Shown: piece by piece, positions 9,153 through 16,888 of the stretch
Numbering within the stretch: position 1 is the first letter of the stretch
Layout of the letters: each line of letters starts with the position of its first letter
Source: a virus
DNA: 64,000 nt
Reading direction: 5' to 3' (one strand)
IMG/VR virus record: IMGVR_UViG_3300037493_001906
Location: 54,099-118,098 of that record
Notes under the pieces: generated by a model
The model's input: only the letters and a program-made list of their open reading frames with translations
Databases searched by the model: none
Told to the model about the DNA's origin: nothing
Position numbers and translations under genes: made by a program

Positions 9153-10547
9153 TTAACAGTTATTACAAGAATTACAATCTGAACAACCTGACTCACAATT
9201 ATTAGGACAAACAGGTTTAATATAACCAGGTCTTACTGGTCTTTCATTAGTTAACTTTGGTGGTTTAGGTGTAGGAATACATTGCTCACATCCTGTTTGC
9301 GTTGAAGTATCTGTAAAAGATACAGCTACATCAAGTGTTGCAGGTTCACCCTCACAAAATGGATCATATAATACCTTATAGCATTTAGTACCAAATTTTA
9401 ATATTACTGTAGTATTAGCATATTGAGTTAAATTTGGATCTATTACATAGTCAAAGTCTGTTGCATCTTCACAATTAACTAATAGAAAACATCCTCTACA
9501 TTTACTACAATCACTTAAAGTGTTTACTACAATAACATTTGTTTTTGTACCAGTACAAGTTTCAGGAATAGATACTCTCCAACATACTGTACTTCCTTGT
9601 ATTGTTATAACCTTATTTATATAAGTAGATAAATTAACAAGTGTTAATAATGTATTTGAAGAATTTGAACAATCAGTTAGTTTATATGCACCAGTACATT
9701 CACAGCATTCAACATATGATCTAAGTACTGCTACTTCTGTTGTTAATCCTGTACATGATTCTGCAAGTTGAACATGCCAACAATTAGGTGTATCTGGAGG
9801 AAAAAGAGGACCTACTATAACTATTACTTCATTTAAGTAAAGTGATAAATCAGTAATAACATCAAGAGTATACATTGGAAATTGACAATTTACTAATGTA
9901 TAACATGGTTGACAATTTCTTGTACAAATTTCACAATTATCATTAAAAGTAGCATCAAAAAAAGCAGTCTCCCAATCAAGATATACAATATCTGGATCAT
10001 ATGTTACCTCATTAAGAACAAGGCATCCTGATGCTATTAGTTGTTCAGTATTATCATATACATTGGTAATTGCAACAGGAGAAACAAAAGTTGCAGGAGT
10101 TGGTCTAGTAGGATTACTAACTACACCATTATATTCAAAATAAAGTATATTGCCATCTTCATTTTTATATGGCTCATCTGTACAGCAATCTAAAAGATTA
10201 AAATAGGCATGTATACAACTTCTACAATCTGGACAAGGTGGATACACAGGAAGTGGTGGTACTGGTTCTGGTAATGTATTAAGAGGAGGACCAGCTGCCA
10301 TACATAGACTACATAATCTATATTCAGCAAGTGCTGTATAAGAAACACTAGTAGTAATAGGTAATTCTGTAAGTTCAATTGTCCAACACTTTACATATGG
10401 ATCAATTCCATATATACAATATACATGTGGCCAAGGACCTGCAGGTAAATCAATAATTTGAATATAGGTAACAACAATAGGTGTTCCTCCTAAATCACAC
10501 GCACAGGGTGTTAATAATATTCTTGTACTTGGATCTGTTTCAGCCAT
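9153..10547 (-). CDS. Cys-rich repeat virion protein, larger paralogue
   Basis: This 464-aa protein carries at least five repeats of roughly 60-75 residues of the form C, about ten residues, a strand with CW or CY, then CxxC (CSLC, CEIC, CECC, CSKC, CEQC). It ends with a Cys tail (CPNNCESGCSDCNSCNNC). Repeats three and four are closest: both begin YKLTDC or FLLVNC and have a CW or CY strand about 35 residues later. It overlaps the upstream 60-aa Cys protein by 8 bases. Metal or disulfide cross-linking is plausible but unproved. Confidence 0.7.
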   Translation of the reverse strand: MAETDPSTRILLTPCACDLGGTPIVVTYIQIIDLPAGPWPHVYCIYGIDPYVKCWTIELTELPITTSVSYTALAEYRLCSLCMAAGPPLNTLPEPVPPLPVYPPCPDCRSCIHAYFNLLDCCTDEPYKNEDGNILYFEYNGVVSNPTRPTPATFVSPVAITNVYDNTEQLIASGCLVLNEVTYDPDIVYLDWETAFFDATFNDNCEICTRNCQPCYTLVNCQFPMYTLDVITDLSLYLNEVIVIVGPLFPPDTPNCWHVQLAESCTGLTTEVAVLRSYVECCECTGAYKLTDCSNSSNTLLTLVNLSTYINKVITIQGSTVCWRVSIPETCTGTKTNVIVVNTLSDCSKCRGCFLLVNCEDATDFDYVIDPNLTQYANTTVILKFGTKCYKVLYDPFCEGEPATLDVAVSFTDTSTQTGCEQCIPTPKPPKLTNERPVRPGYIKPVCPNNCESGCSDCNSCNNC

Positions 10548-10722
10548 CTATAGTTGGGTTTTGTTTTGTATACATAATTGTTGTTACTGGCTGTGGTTCT
10601 GCAGGTTTAAGTTTAGTTTCATATTGTCCTACACAATTAGCACATACAGGAGCACCATCACTGGCAGTTCTTTTTTGACATCCACAACTTAGTGAAGCTT
10701 TACAGTTTTGACAAGTTGACAT
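10540..10722 (-). CDS. Small zinc-ribbon-like Cys protein
   Basis: The 60-aa protein has MSTCQNCKASLSCGC followed by APVCANC, giving three close Cys pairs that could bind one or two zinc ions. It is translationally coupled (8-base overlap) to the Cys-repeat protein downstream. It could be a folding partner or minor coat part; I cannot name the family. Confidence 0.65.
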   Translation of the reverse strand: MSTCQNCKASLSCGCQKRTASDGAPVCANCVGQYETKLKPAEPQPVTTIMYTKQNPTIDG

Positions 10723-10744
10723 TTTATGTTGGTTTTGTTGGTTA

Positions 10745-11305
10745 CTAACAGGTTGTACAACTTGAGCAATTCATTTTATCAATAAGCTTTAAGGCATATC
10801 TGTAAAGATCCATACCCTTTGCTGGTTGATGACAGAATTCAACATAAGCTTTAGCAGCTTTTAGGTATTGTTGAATAAGTCTTACTTGTTCAAGTTTTGC
10901 TTTTATTTTTTCTGGTGGATCACATGCACCAAGATCTAATTCACAATAGATACCTTGTATCTTATTAAGAGCACAAGTTATTCTTAAGTGATTGTATTCT
11001 ACATATACTATGTCATTAGGAGATACACTGTATTTAATAATGTATATCCCATCAGGCAACTTAGAGTTTTTAGATCCACAGTTTGTAGATTGTAGTCCTA
11101 AATCACATGCATTAAAAGGTTGATAAAACCCAGGTGAAATATCTGGAGTAGTTATTTGCACAGGATAATTAAATCCAGGTACTGTAATTTCAAGTAAAGG
11201 ACAGTCTATTGTATTACTAGTACTATATATACTTGTATCTAATATAGGAAGGATACAAAGGTTAAGAGTATCTGGAAGTTCAAGACTTAATATATGATTA
11301 GCCAT
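10745..11305 (-). CDS. Predicted virion protein, first gene of appendage operon
   Basis: The 186-aa protein has a beta-rich first half and a helical C-terminus (EKIKAKLEQVRLIQQYLKAA) ending CSSCTTC. A TATATTTG promoter box ends only 4 bases before its ATG, directly after the terminator of the upstream unit, so this gene leads the appendage operon running down to 6028. The predicted start point nearly coincides with the ATG, so the mRNA may be leaderless. Confidence 0.68.
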   Translation of the reverse strand: MANHILSLELPDTLNLCILPILDTSIYSTSNTIDCPLLEITVPGFNYPVQITTPDISPGFYQPFNACDLGLQSTNCGSKNSKLPDGIYIIKYSVSPNDIVYVEYNHLRITCALNKIQGIYCELDLGACDPPEKIKAKLEQVRLIQQYLKAAKAYVEFCHQPAKGMDLYRYALKLIDKMNCSSCTTC

Positions 11306-11309
11306 TTTG

Positions 11310-11317
11310 CAAATATA
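11310..11317 (-). promoter_or_regulatory. TAnnTTTG promoter box (appendage operon)
   Basis: On the minus strand TATATTTG is followed by CAAA and then the ATG at 11305. TAnnTTTG is the established -7 element of Bacteroidota promoters. It lies just downstream of a strong terminator, as expected of an operon start. Confidence 0.78.
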
Positions 11318-11329
11318 ATGAAATTATTA

Positions 11330-11372
11330 AATGAAAAAAGGGAGAGGAGAGACTTTTGACTCTCACTCTCCC
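11330..11372 (-). terminator. Rho-independent terminator after the 567-aa virion gene
   Basis: On the minus strand GGGAGAGTGAGAG pairs with CTCTCCTCTCCC, with one mismatch zone and an 8-base loop, followed by TTTTTT. It separates the 11399-13102 unit from the appendage operon. Confidence 0.9.
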
Positions 11373-11398
11373 ACTTTTTCAAATTGAATTTGTAATTA

Positions 11399-13102
11399 TT
11401 ACAATGGTGTTACAAGACCATTTCCATCTACGTTAACTGAACAACGTGTACAGTCTCTAGATACTAGAGTAGTACAGTCTACACAAGCAGCTAACCAAGC
11501 ATTCAAGAAAGTATCAAGAGCTGCGTTACCTACTGGAATCAAAGGATTAGCTTCATTAACAATAATCTCCAACATATATCTATCATTGTCAAATGTACCA
11601 GTTGGGTTGTTAAAACGTGGAACAGAATGCAATAAGAAATAACGTGTATAAAGAGCGTTTCTATTAACAGCTCCAAGGATTTGATCACCTTGAGTGATTT
11701 CCCTTACCCTGATGTCAGTGTGGAAGAAGTTTTGTAAGTAAGATTCTGCAAGGATAAGATCCCTTACAACTTGCTCACCAAAGCCCATTCCTTGTACACC
11801 AAGACAGTCATTGTAAACACAAAGATTTTCAAATACACAAGGATCACCATTGTAATCTACTAATGAACCATAGATACGTACAGGCTCTTTTTCAAAGAAG
11901 TCTGTGATTTGGAAAGAGCAGTTACCAAATTTGGTTTCTACAAATGCACCAAATAAACGTATACCACCAGTTGTACCAGCAACATAACCAGGAGATGTAT
12001 AATAATCCCAAGTCTGAGGTTTACCTGCATTAATACCTGCAGTCAAAATTGGAACAGGAAGACCTGTTGAAGGATCAACTGTAGTTCCTGGAGCATACCA
12101 AGGATTACCAGCTTGATCAAAAACAACTGGAAGAATAAAATCTTTCAAGTAGTTATTGATTACAATAGCTTTTGCCCACTCAATCATAACATTAGTTGAA
12201 TCAACAGCTGTAGGAACAGTTCCAGAGCAGCAACCTGTGTAAGCAGATACAGTTTGGTAAGCATTGTGATTCAAAGCTCTAAGAGCTGGAGAACCTTTAA
12301 CATCTATACGTAAGTAGTAAGTCTCACCACAAAGAAATTGTTTAGAACAATCTAAATAAGTTGTACCACCTTGGAAATCAGAATCTAAAGGAAATGTAAC
12401 TGTAGAAACTACAATAGTAGTTGCAGTTGCACCACCAGTTTTAGTAAGATAACCAGGAATAACAAGTGGAGATACTGTAAAGGCTACAGTTAAAACATCA
12501 GCAGCAGTATAACCATTACCTGGTGAAGTAAGTGTTACAGATGTAATAAGACCAGCAGCACTTACAACAACAGTTGCAGCAGCATTGTTACCTGTACCTC
12601 CTGAAAGAAGGATATTTGTATAAGTCAATGGAGCACCCGTTGTATTTACATAAGTGTTGTTACCTATTGTTGGAGCAGCAGTTGTAGCAATATTTTTACC
12701 AGCTGATTTACCAGCAGTACCAATAGTGATAACTGATTGTTGAGGAACACAAGTTGTAACCTTATATACTTGTTGTATATATTTTGGGTTAATAAGTTTA
12801 GACTTGTTAGTTTCTTTGTATCCACCATGGAAAGGTCCAATTTTATCATTGGTCAACAATGAAGAAGATGCAAGAATTAATGGACAACAAGCTGTTCCTA
12901 AAGTTCCTGTTGTTACTGATAAATAAGTATCAGCAGTAAAGAAACCAAAGTAACCTGGAGCCAATGTAGATAAAGTTGCTGTAGTTACACTAGCAGTTGT
13001 GATAAATCCACCTGTAGAGGAAGGACTTAGTGCAGTACCACCTGTCAGGGTAGTACCTGTACCAAGAAACATCTTGGTAAATGCATGATTGAAATAAGCC
13101 AT
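11399..13102 (-). CDS. Large virion structural protein
   Basis: The 567-aa protein begins MAYFNHAFTKMFLGTGTTL and is rich in Thr, Gly and Ala, with many paired cysteines. It occupies its own transcription unit with a promoter upstream (13134-13141) and a terminator downstream, suggesting high expression. Proteins of this size and composition in this position are abundant virion components in related Bacteroidota phages. Whether it is capsid decoration or tail is not decidable from sequence. Its base composition is slightly more GC-rich than its neighbours, as is that of the capsid gene. Confidence 0.75.
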   Translation of the reverse strand: MAYFNHAFTKMFLGTGTTLTGGTALSPSSTGGFITTASVTTATLSTLAPGYFGFFTADTYLSVTTGTLGTACCPLILASSSLLTNDKIGPFHGGYKETNKSKLINPKYIQQVYKVTTCVPQQSVITIGTAGKSAGKNIATTAAPTIGNNTYVNTTGAPLTYTNILLSGGTGNNAAATVVVSAAGLITSVTLTSPGNGYTAADVLTVAFTVSPLVIPGYLTKTGGATATTIVVSTVTFPLDSDFQGGTTYLDCSKQFLCGETYYLRIDVKGSPALRALNHNAYQTVSAYTGCCSGTVPTAVDSTNVMIEWAKAIVINNYLKDFILPVVFDQAGNPWYAPGTTVDPSTGLPVPILTAGINAGKPQTWDYYTSPGYVAGTTGGIRLFGAFVETKFGNCSFQITDFFEKEPVRIYGSLVDYNGDPCVFENLCVYNDCLGVQGMGFGEQVVRDLILAESYLQNFFHTDIRVREITQGDQILGAVNRNALYTRYFLLHSVPRFNNPTGTFDNDRYMLEIIVNEANPLIPVGNAALDTFLNAWLAACVDCTTLVSRDCTRCSVNVDGNGLVTPL

Positions 13103-13133
13103 TTTTTTTTTTTAAATTAAGTTAAACAATAAA

Positions 13134-13141
13134 CAAATATA
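13134..13141 (-). promoter_or_regulatory. TAnnTTTG promoter box (567-aa virion gene)
   Basis: TATATTTG on the minus strand lies 32 bases before the ATG at 13102, followed by an AT-rich leader ending in a long A run. The spacing is normal for a Bacteroidota phage promoter. Confidence 0.75.
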
Positions 13142-13162
13142 TATAGGTATTAATATAATAAA

Positions 13163-13603
13163 TTATTTTAAGAATAGCAACTTATATTTTGTAGAATTTA
13201 TTAAAGATTTTATTTCATCTATAGTATTTTGAATTTCTGAGTGACTACATGCTTCATGTACCATCTCAGCTAAGTCATATAATCCTCTTAAATACTTAAT
13301 ACAATCCTCTGCAGTTTTCATTGTAGGTAGGTTTACTGAAGTAGGAAATGTAAGTAGCTTCTCAGTTACTCCTTGATACTGTTCTATTAAGTCATCAGCT
13401 AGGTCTCCAGCAGCATCATAAAATCCTCCCATTGCTGTGTGTGCAGCATATGATCCTACACCAGTAACAAGCAAATGATTAAGATGCACTTTAGTTACTC
13501 CATTAAGTAATTCAAAACCTAATGTTGCAATATGTTTTGAGTGATCACCTTTTGAACTTGTTTCTACCCCAGATTTAAGAGGTCTTTGAACGTATTCTGC
13601 CAT
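13163..13603 (-). CDS. Ferritin-like (Dps-type) helical protein, DUF5856-like
   Basis: The 146-aa, mostly helical protein carries HLNHLLVTGVGSYAAHTAMG, then GFYDAAGDLADDLIEQYQG. The spacing of His, Asp and Glu residues resembles ferritin/Dps-like proteins, and a related family (DUF5856) is known from Bacteroidota phages. If active it could bind iron or protect DNA; it may equally be a structural four-helix bundle. It sits between virion genes and is probably cotranscribed with them. Confidence 0.72.
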   Translation of the reverse strand: MAEYVQRPLKSGVETSSKGDHSKHIATLGFELLNGVTKVHLNHLLVTGVGSYAAHTAMGGFYDAAGDLADDLIEQYQGVTEKLLTFPTSVNLPTMKTAEDCIKYLRGLYDLAEMVHEACSHSEIQNTIDEIKSLINSTKYKLLFLK

Positions 13604-13608
13604 TTTAT

Positions 13609-14316
13609 TTAGTTATTAGATTCTACTGATTTTTCTTGTATTTGTTGTTGAATTATAGATTCAATATCACCTGCTAAAATTTTAGAACATTCATCAACTA
13701 AAAGTTCTACTATATCATCTTTAAATTCACAGACTATATCTACTAAAGGTATAAGACCTGTATATGGATCTTTTACATTTGTTATTTCAATTTTAATAGG
13801 TTGTCTATAATAAGTAAGAGTAGTATTTTTTAATATAAACTCATTATTTGTATAAACTTGAAACGTATTGTCCTTTAATGTGGCAAAAGTTTCACCCCAC
13901 TCATAACTAGGTTTTTTATTATAATCCTTAAGTAATATGTCTATATTTTGATTCTCTGTTAAATAAACAATCATTTTTTTTGCAGGACAACATCCATCAA
14001 CTTTTTCTGCCTCAGTAGATATTCTTTTAAACTGCAAATAATTTATAGGCAAAGTTGTACTTTCAAAGTATTGTTGTTTATTAGTCATTACTATAGAAAG
14101 TGTTGTAAGTAATATTTGAAGATCATCAATCCTTCTTTTGGATTGCTCATCTCCTTCTTTTACTATATTTAATCCATGCAAATTCCTTCTAACCCAATCT
14201 GATTGGCCTTTATTAAAAGCTTCAATAATCTGCCAGTCCTGAATATTGTCATAGTCATTACTAGCTAATTTATTTAGCCTTTGTTTTACCTTTATGAGTA
14301 TAGTTGAATTTAACAT
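13609..14316 (-). CDS. Predicted connector or head-completion virion protein
   Basis: This 235-aa protein begins with a helical adaptor-like segment (MLNSTILIKVKQRLNKLA, then QIIEAFNKGQSDWVRRN), as in ring and adaptor proteins. Its C-terminus is also helical (LLVDECSKILAGDIESIIQQ). The arrangement resembles other connector subunits in the window (4621-5295). It is tightly spaced with its neighbours. The role is inferred from style and position. Confidence 0.65.
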   Translation of the reverse strand: MLNSTILIKVKQRLNKLASNDYDNIQDWQIIEAFNKGQSDWVRRNLHGLNIVKEGDEQSKRRIDDLQILLTTLSIVMTNKQQYFESTTLPINYLQFKRISTEAEKVDGCCPAKKMIVYLTENQNIDILLKDYNKKPSYEWGETFATLKDNTFQVYTNNEFILKNTTLTYYRQPIKIEITNVKDPYTGLIPLVDIVCEFKDDIVELLVDECSKILAGDIESIIQQQIQEKSVESNN

Positions 14317-14320
14317 TTAA

Positions 14321-14566
14321 TTAGCATTTCCATTTTTTTCTTGCAAGCCTTAATCTACTATTAGGATCTTTAGCTGCCTTGGGGAACATTTTCATTTGAC
14401 CTGCAGATCTAGCACAAAAAGATTTTTTTCTAGAACCACCTTCAGGCTGTGGAGCTTTAAGGTGTGATCCAGGATTAGCATTATTATAAGATGCTCTGCC
14501 TTTTGCATTAAGTCCACCAGAAGGAGACTTACCCTCTTTTCTTTGCCAAGCAGCAGTCTTTGCCAT
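14321..14566 (-). CDS. Small basic conserved phage protein, DUF6321-like
   Basis: The 81-aa protein carries the motif AWQRKEGKSPSGGLNAKGRA, then SYNNANPGSHLKAPQPEGG, then RKKSFCAR. This is recognisable as a conserved family (DUF6321-like) spread through phages and large viruses; its function is unknown. Its start overlaps the stop of the next small gene upstream by one base (TAATG). High Arg/Lys content suggests nucleic-acid contact, perhaps as a packaged protein. Confidence 0.8.
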   Translation of the reverse strand: MAKTAAWQRKEGKSPSGGLNAKGRASYNNANPGSHLKAPQPEGGSRKKSFCARSAGQMKMFPKAAKDPNSRLRLARKKWKC

Positions 14567-14688
14567 TACTTTTTCTTTTTAGAATTAGACTTCTTCATGT
14601 TACGTCCTATATTCATACCTACTTGAAAAGATTTTTTAACCTTTTCTCCACATGCTGACTTCTTTGTATTTTTACTAGATGTTGCCAT
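14566..14688 (-). CDS. 40-aa basic protein
   Basis: ATG at 14688 opens MATSSKNTKKSACGEKVKKS, followed by FQVGMNIGRNMKKSN and a Lys tail. The stop overlaps the next ATG. It is one of a series of tiny basic genes between the capsid and connector genes, starting MA and ending in Lys runs. Function is unknown; DNA binding in the capsid is a guess. Confidence 0.7.
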   Translation of the reverse strand: MATSSKNTKKSACGEKVKKSFQVGMNIGRNMKKSNSKKKK

Positions 14689-14710
14689 ATTATTTTTTTT
14701 AGCTTTCACA

Positions 14711-15319
14711 TTAACCATTAGTCTCAGTTGTATCTGTTGTAGTAGTATCTGTAGTTCCTGACTCTGTAGTAGTATCAGTTGTTGTATCTGTAGAAGTAGT
14801 TGTAGCTTCTTCAGTAGTTACTTCAGCAGCAGGTTCAGTTGTAGTCTCTGCAGTTGTAGTAGTTTCTTCTACAACAGCAGTTTCTTCAATTGTAGCAGTT
14901 GGTTCAACTACAGTCTCTTCTACTACAGCAGTAGCTTCTTCTGTAGAAATTGAATCTCCAAATGAATCAATAGGAATTGAGGTTGTTGATTCCTCTGTAA
15001 CTACAGGAGTTTCTTCAACTATAGGTGTTTCAACAACTGATGCTTCTTCTACAACTTGTATTACTTCTTCAACACCAACTACAGGAAGACCTGAAGTTGC
15101 TTGATTACTCATAACATTTACATTGAATAAAAGATCACTAATAATAGCAATACTCAAGTTAGGTTCTTCAATACTCTGATGAATTGACAATTGTTTAGTT
15201 TTAGTTAAAACTTCAATTGATGATTCTTCCTTAATATCATAAGAAATAGTATAGAGAATGTTTTCACCAGATGTTACTCTATCTGCAGACTCTGTATAGT
15301 TTATAAGTTTATATGCCAT
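14711..15319 (-). CDS. Protein with Thr/Glu/Val low-complexity tail
   Basis: From the preferred start MAYKLINYTES (15319) the protein is 202 aa; an upstream ATG at 15352 would add 11 residues but overlaps the previous gene. The first 80 residues look globular. From about residue 90 to the end the sequence is dominated by VVEE, TTEEA and TTDTTT repeats, a flexible acidic linker. Such tails in virion proteins often project or act as spacers. I do not recognise the folded part. Confidence 0.65.
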   Translation of the reverse strand: MAYKLINYTESADRVTSGENILYTISYDIKEESSIEVLTKTKQLSIHQSIEEPNLSIAIISDLLFNVNVMSNQATSGLPVVGVEEVIQVVEEASVVETPIVEETPVVTEESTTSIPIDSFGDSISTEEATAVVEETVVEPTATIEETAVVEETTTTAETTTEPAAEVTTEEATTTSTDTTTDTTTESGTTDTTTTDTTETNG

Positions 15320-15320
15320 T

Positions 15321-15539
15321 TTAACAAGATTTTTTTGATTTAACCATTCCACCTTTTTTCATTGCAGGTGAAACTAATTTTGCAGGTTTAGGAGCAGCTC
15401 CAGGATATTTTGAATAATCCTTTACATCTATATCCTTATAAGGTTTACCAGAAAATGAACTTCCTCCAAATTGTTTTTTCTTAAGATCATTAAGATCATT
15501 AAAATGCTTAAGAGGATTTGTTGTAGTTTTTAATTTCAT
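15321..15539 (-). CDS. 72-aa basic protein
   Basis: It begins MKLKTTTNPLKHFNDLNDLK and ends KKGGMVKSKKSC. Gly and Lys dominate, with no hydrophobic core, so it is likely disordered. The KKGG motif near the C-terminus recurs in several neighbours (16586, 19866), suggesting a shared signal among these small proteins. Confidence 0.68.
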   Translation of the reverse strand: MKLKTTTNPLKHFNDLNDLKKKQFGGSSFSGKPYKDIDVKDYSKYPGAAPKPAKLVSPAMKKGGMVKSKKSC

Positions 15540-15541
15540 TG

Positions 15542-15688
15542 TTATTTAGATTTAGCCATTTTTTTAAATGTCCTGGCAAGAGCTTTTCTTTTAGGAGTAC
15601 AAGTTTTTTTGGTTTCTGGAGTACAAAAACCTTTATGTTTAGGATTTACTGCTTTTTGTATCCACTTTTTGTCTGACTTAGCTGCCAT
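15542..15688 (-). CDS. 48-aa basic conserved-looking protein
   Basis: ATG at 15688 opens MAAKSDKKWIQKAVNPKHKG, then FCTPETKKTCTPKRKALART and FKKMAKSK. The pattern of WIQKAVNPKHKG followed by a Lys/Arg-rich helix ending FKKMAK is a recurring small phage protein type. It abuts its neighbours with overlaps of only a base or two. Function is unknown. Confidence 0.72.
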   Translation of the reverse strand: MAAKSDKKWIQKAVNPKHKGFCTPETKKTCTPKRKALARTFKKMAKSK

Positions 15689-16002
15689 TATTTTTTAGAT
15701 TTAGACTTAATTTTAGACTTAACTGCTCCACCTGTTTTACGTAAAGGTTTACCTTCATATATTTTACCAGTACTTCTTTCTGCAGCTCTAACTCCCCATT
15801 CCATTGGTTTTGCTATACCAGCCCACATAGCTGCTCTAACAGGAGCCTTCAGTACTCTATCAAACATATTTTCAGACTTTGGACCTAAAATATCTTTAGC
15901 ATCCATAACATTATATGTTCCTGGTTTTCTAGTTGCTTTAACTGCAGGAGTAGATTTTACAACTTTTCCTGTTTGAGCTTTTTTTAATATTTTCTTTGCC
16001 AT
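15688..16002 (-). CDS. 104-aa basic protein
   Basis: It begins MAKKILKKAQTGKVVKSTPA and ends RKTGGAVKSKIKSKSKK. The middle (ENMFDRVLKAPVRAAMWAGI, then AKPMEWGVRAAERSTGK) could form one amphipathic helix. The opening MAKKxLKK and the TGGAVK near the end are shared with the 100-aa protein at 16586, so the two are probably paralogues. Confidence 0.68.
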   Translation of the reverse strand: MAKKILKKAQTGKVVKSTPAVKATRKPGTYNVMDAKDILGPKSENMFDRVLKAPVRAAMWAGIAKPMEWGVRAAERSTGKIYEGKPLRKTGGAVKSKIKSKSKK

Positions 16003-16004
16003 TA

Positions 16005-16181
16005 TTATTTCTTTTTTGTAGGTTTTACAATAGTACTAAGACTATTAAGAGATTTAGTTATACCTCCCATTAAAAATTTATCTTTCTTAATTTCTTCAGC
16101 ACGCTGCAAAGTTCTCATTGCATCACTGATTTCCCAAGACCTATCAATTTTAGGAGAAGCTATTTTTACTTTCTTTGCCAT
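16005..16181 (-). CDS. 58-aa basic helical protein
   Basis: It encodes MAKKVKIASPKIDRSWEISD, then AMRTLQRAEEIKKDKF, then LMGGITKSLNSL and a Lys tail. The start is preceded by a palindromic ACTATAATATAGT and, further upstream, by the hairpin at 16206-16248, so it may be the first gene of a subunit of the small-protein run. Function is unknown. Confidence 0.7.
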   Translation of the reverse strand: MAKKVKIASPKIDRSWEISDAMRTLQRAEEIKKDKFLMGGITKSLNSLSTIVKPTKKK

Positions 16182-16205
16182 ACTATAATATAGTTAAAAT
16201 AAATG

Positions 16206-16248
16206 ATTCTGCCAAAACTACAAAATAATTTAATAGTCTTGGCAGAAT
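16206..16248 (-). terminator. Inverted repeat, terminator-like or processing hairpin
   Basis: ATTCTGCCAA and TTGGCAGAAT form a perfect 10-base stem with a 23-base AT-rich loop. It lies directly after the 55-aa gene and before the 58-aa gene. No long U run follows on the minus strand, so it could be an mRNA-stabilising hairpin rather than a terminator. Confidence 0.6.
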
Positions 16249-16255
16249 TTTAATT

Positions 16256-16423
16256 TTATTTTCCCTTAACTTTTTTAAGTCTTGGGTTTTTAGCTTTTGC
16301 AGCAGAAGAAGCTTTACGTGAACTAGAAGCTAAGATTGCCCCTGCGGCCTCTTTGCTAATACCCTGTTTGCTTGCAATGCTGGCCTGGACGGCCTTAAAG
16401 CCTGGGTGTTTTTTACTTGCCAC
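16256..16423 (-). CDS. 55-aa basic protein with GTG start, conserved family
   Basis: The frame starts at GTG (16423) and reads MASKKHPGFKAVQASIASKQ, then GISKEAAGAILASSSRKASS, then AAKAKNPRLKKVKGK. The pattern HPGFKAVQ, then KQGISKEAAGAILA, then NPRLKKVKG is a recurring small phage protein that I recognise only as a type. Codons are visibly more GC-rich than in neighbouring genes, hinting at separate origin. No in-frame ATG lies nearby, supporting GTG. Confidence 0.75.
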   Translation of the reverse strand: MASKKHPGFKAVQASIASKQGISKEAAGAILASSSRKASSAAKAKNPRLKKVKGK

Positions 16424-16454
16424 TTTGGTTTTAATTTTTTATTACAATTACACA

Positions 16455-16583
16455 TTATCTTCCTTGTCTATTGTATTTCTTATAACCTAATTTTTCTTTA
16501 GGACCAAGTTTTTTCTTAGCCTTCCCAGTTTTACGTACACCAAAAGAACTCTTTTTAGTTGAACCTTTATCTACTCTAGCCAT
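16455..16583 (-). CDS. 42-aa basic protein
   Basis: ATG at 16583 opens MARVDKGSTKKSSFGVRKTG, then KAKKKLGPKEKLGYKKYNRQ and GR. The LGPKEKLGYKKY segment looks conserved rather than random. It is tightly packed with the 100-aa gene upstream. Its extreme Lys content fits a DNA-associated minor virion protein, though this is a guess. Confidence 0.68.
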   Translation of the reverse strand: MARVDKGSTKKSSFGVRKTGKAKKKLGPKEKLGYKKYNRQGR

Positions 16584-16585
16584 GG

Positions 16586-16888
16586 TTATTTCTTTTTAGC
16601 TTTAATTGTACCACCTTTTTTAAAGGTAGGAGTTTCTCTTTTTACTCTAGATTTTACATTAGGACTAGAAATTTTTGGTCCTTCTGGAGCAACAGCAGTA
16701 ACATAGCCTTTTTGTATTTTTGATACTCTAGGACTGCCAGTAATAAAACCTTTAAGTGTTCTTTTTACTTTACTTTCATAATCACCTTCACTATTCTGTT
16801 TTGTAACAGTTTTATATTTACCATCTGCTGATTTAACAGAAGTAGAAGATGTGCCACCTATTTGTTTCTTTAATAACTTTTTAGCCAT
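16586..16888 (-). CDS. 100-aa basic protein
   Basis: It begins MAKKLLKKQIGGTSSTSVKS and ends FKKGGTIKAKKK. It shares the opening MAKKxLKK and the closing KKGGxxK with other members of the run, indicating paralogy or a shared targeting end. It has no hydrophobic core and is probably disordered. Confidence 0.68.
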   Translation of the reverse strand: MAKKLLKKQIGGTSSTSVKSADGKYKTVTKQNSEGDYESKVKRTLKGFITGSPRVSKIQKGYVTAVAPEGPKISSPNVKSRVKRETPTFKKGGTIKAKKK

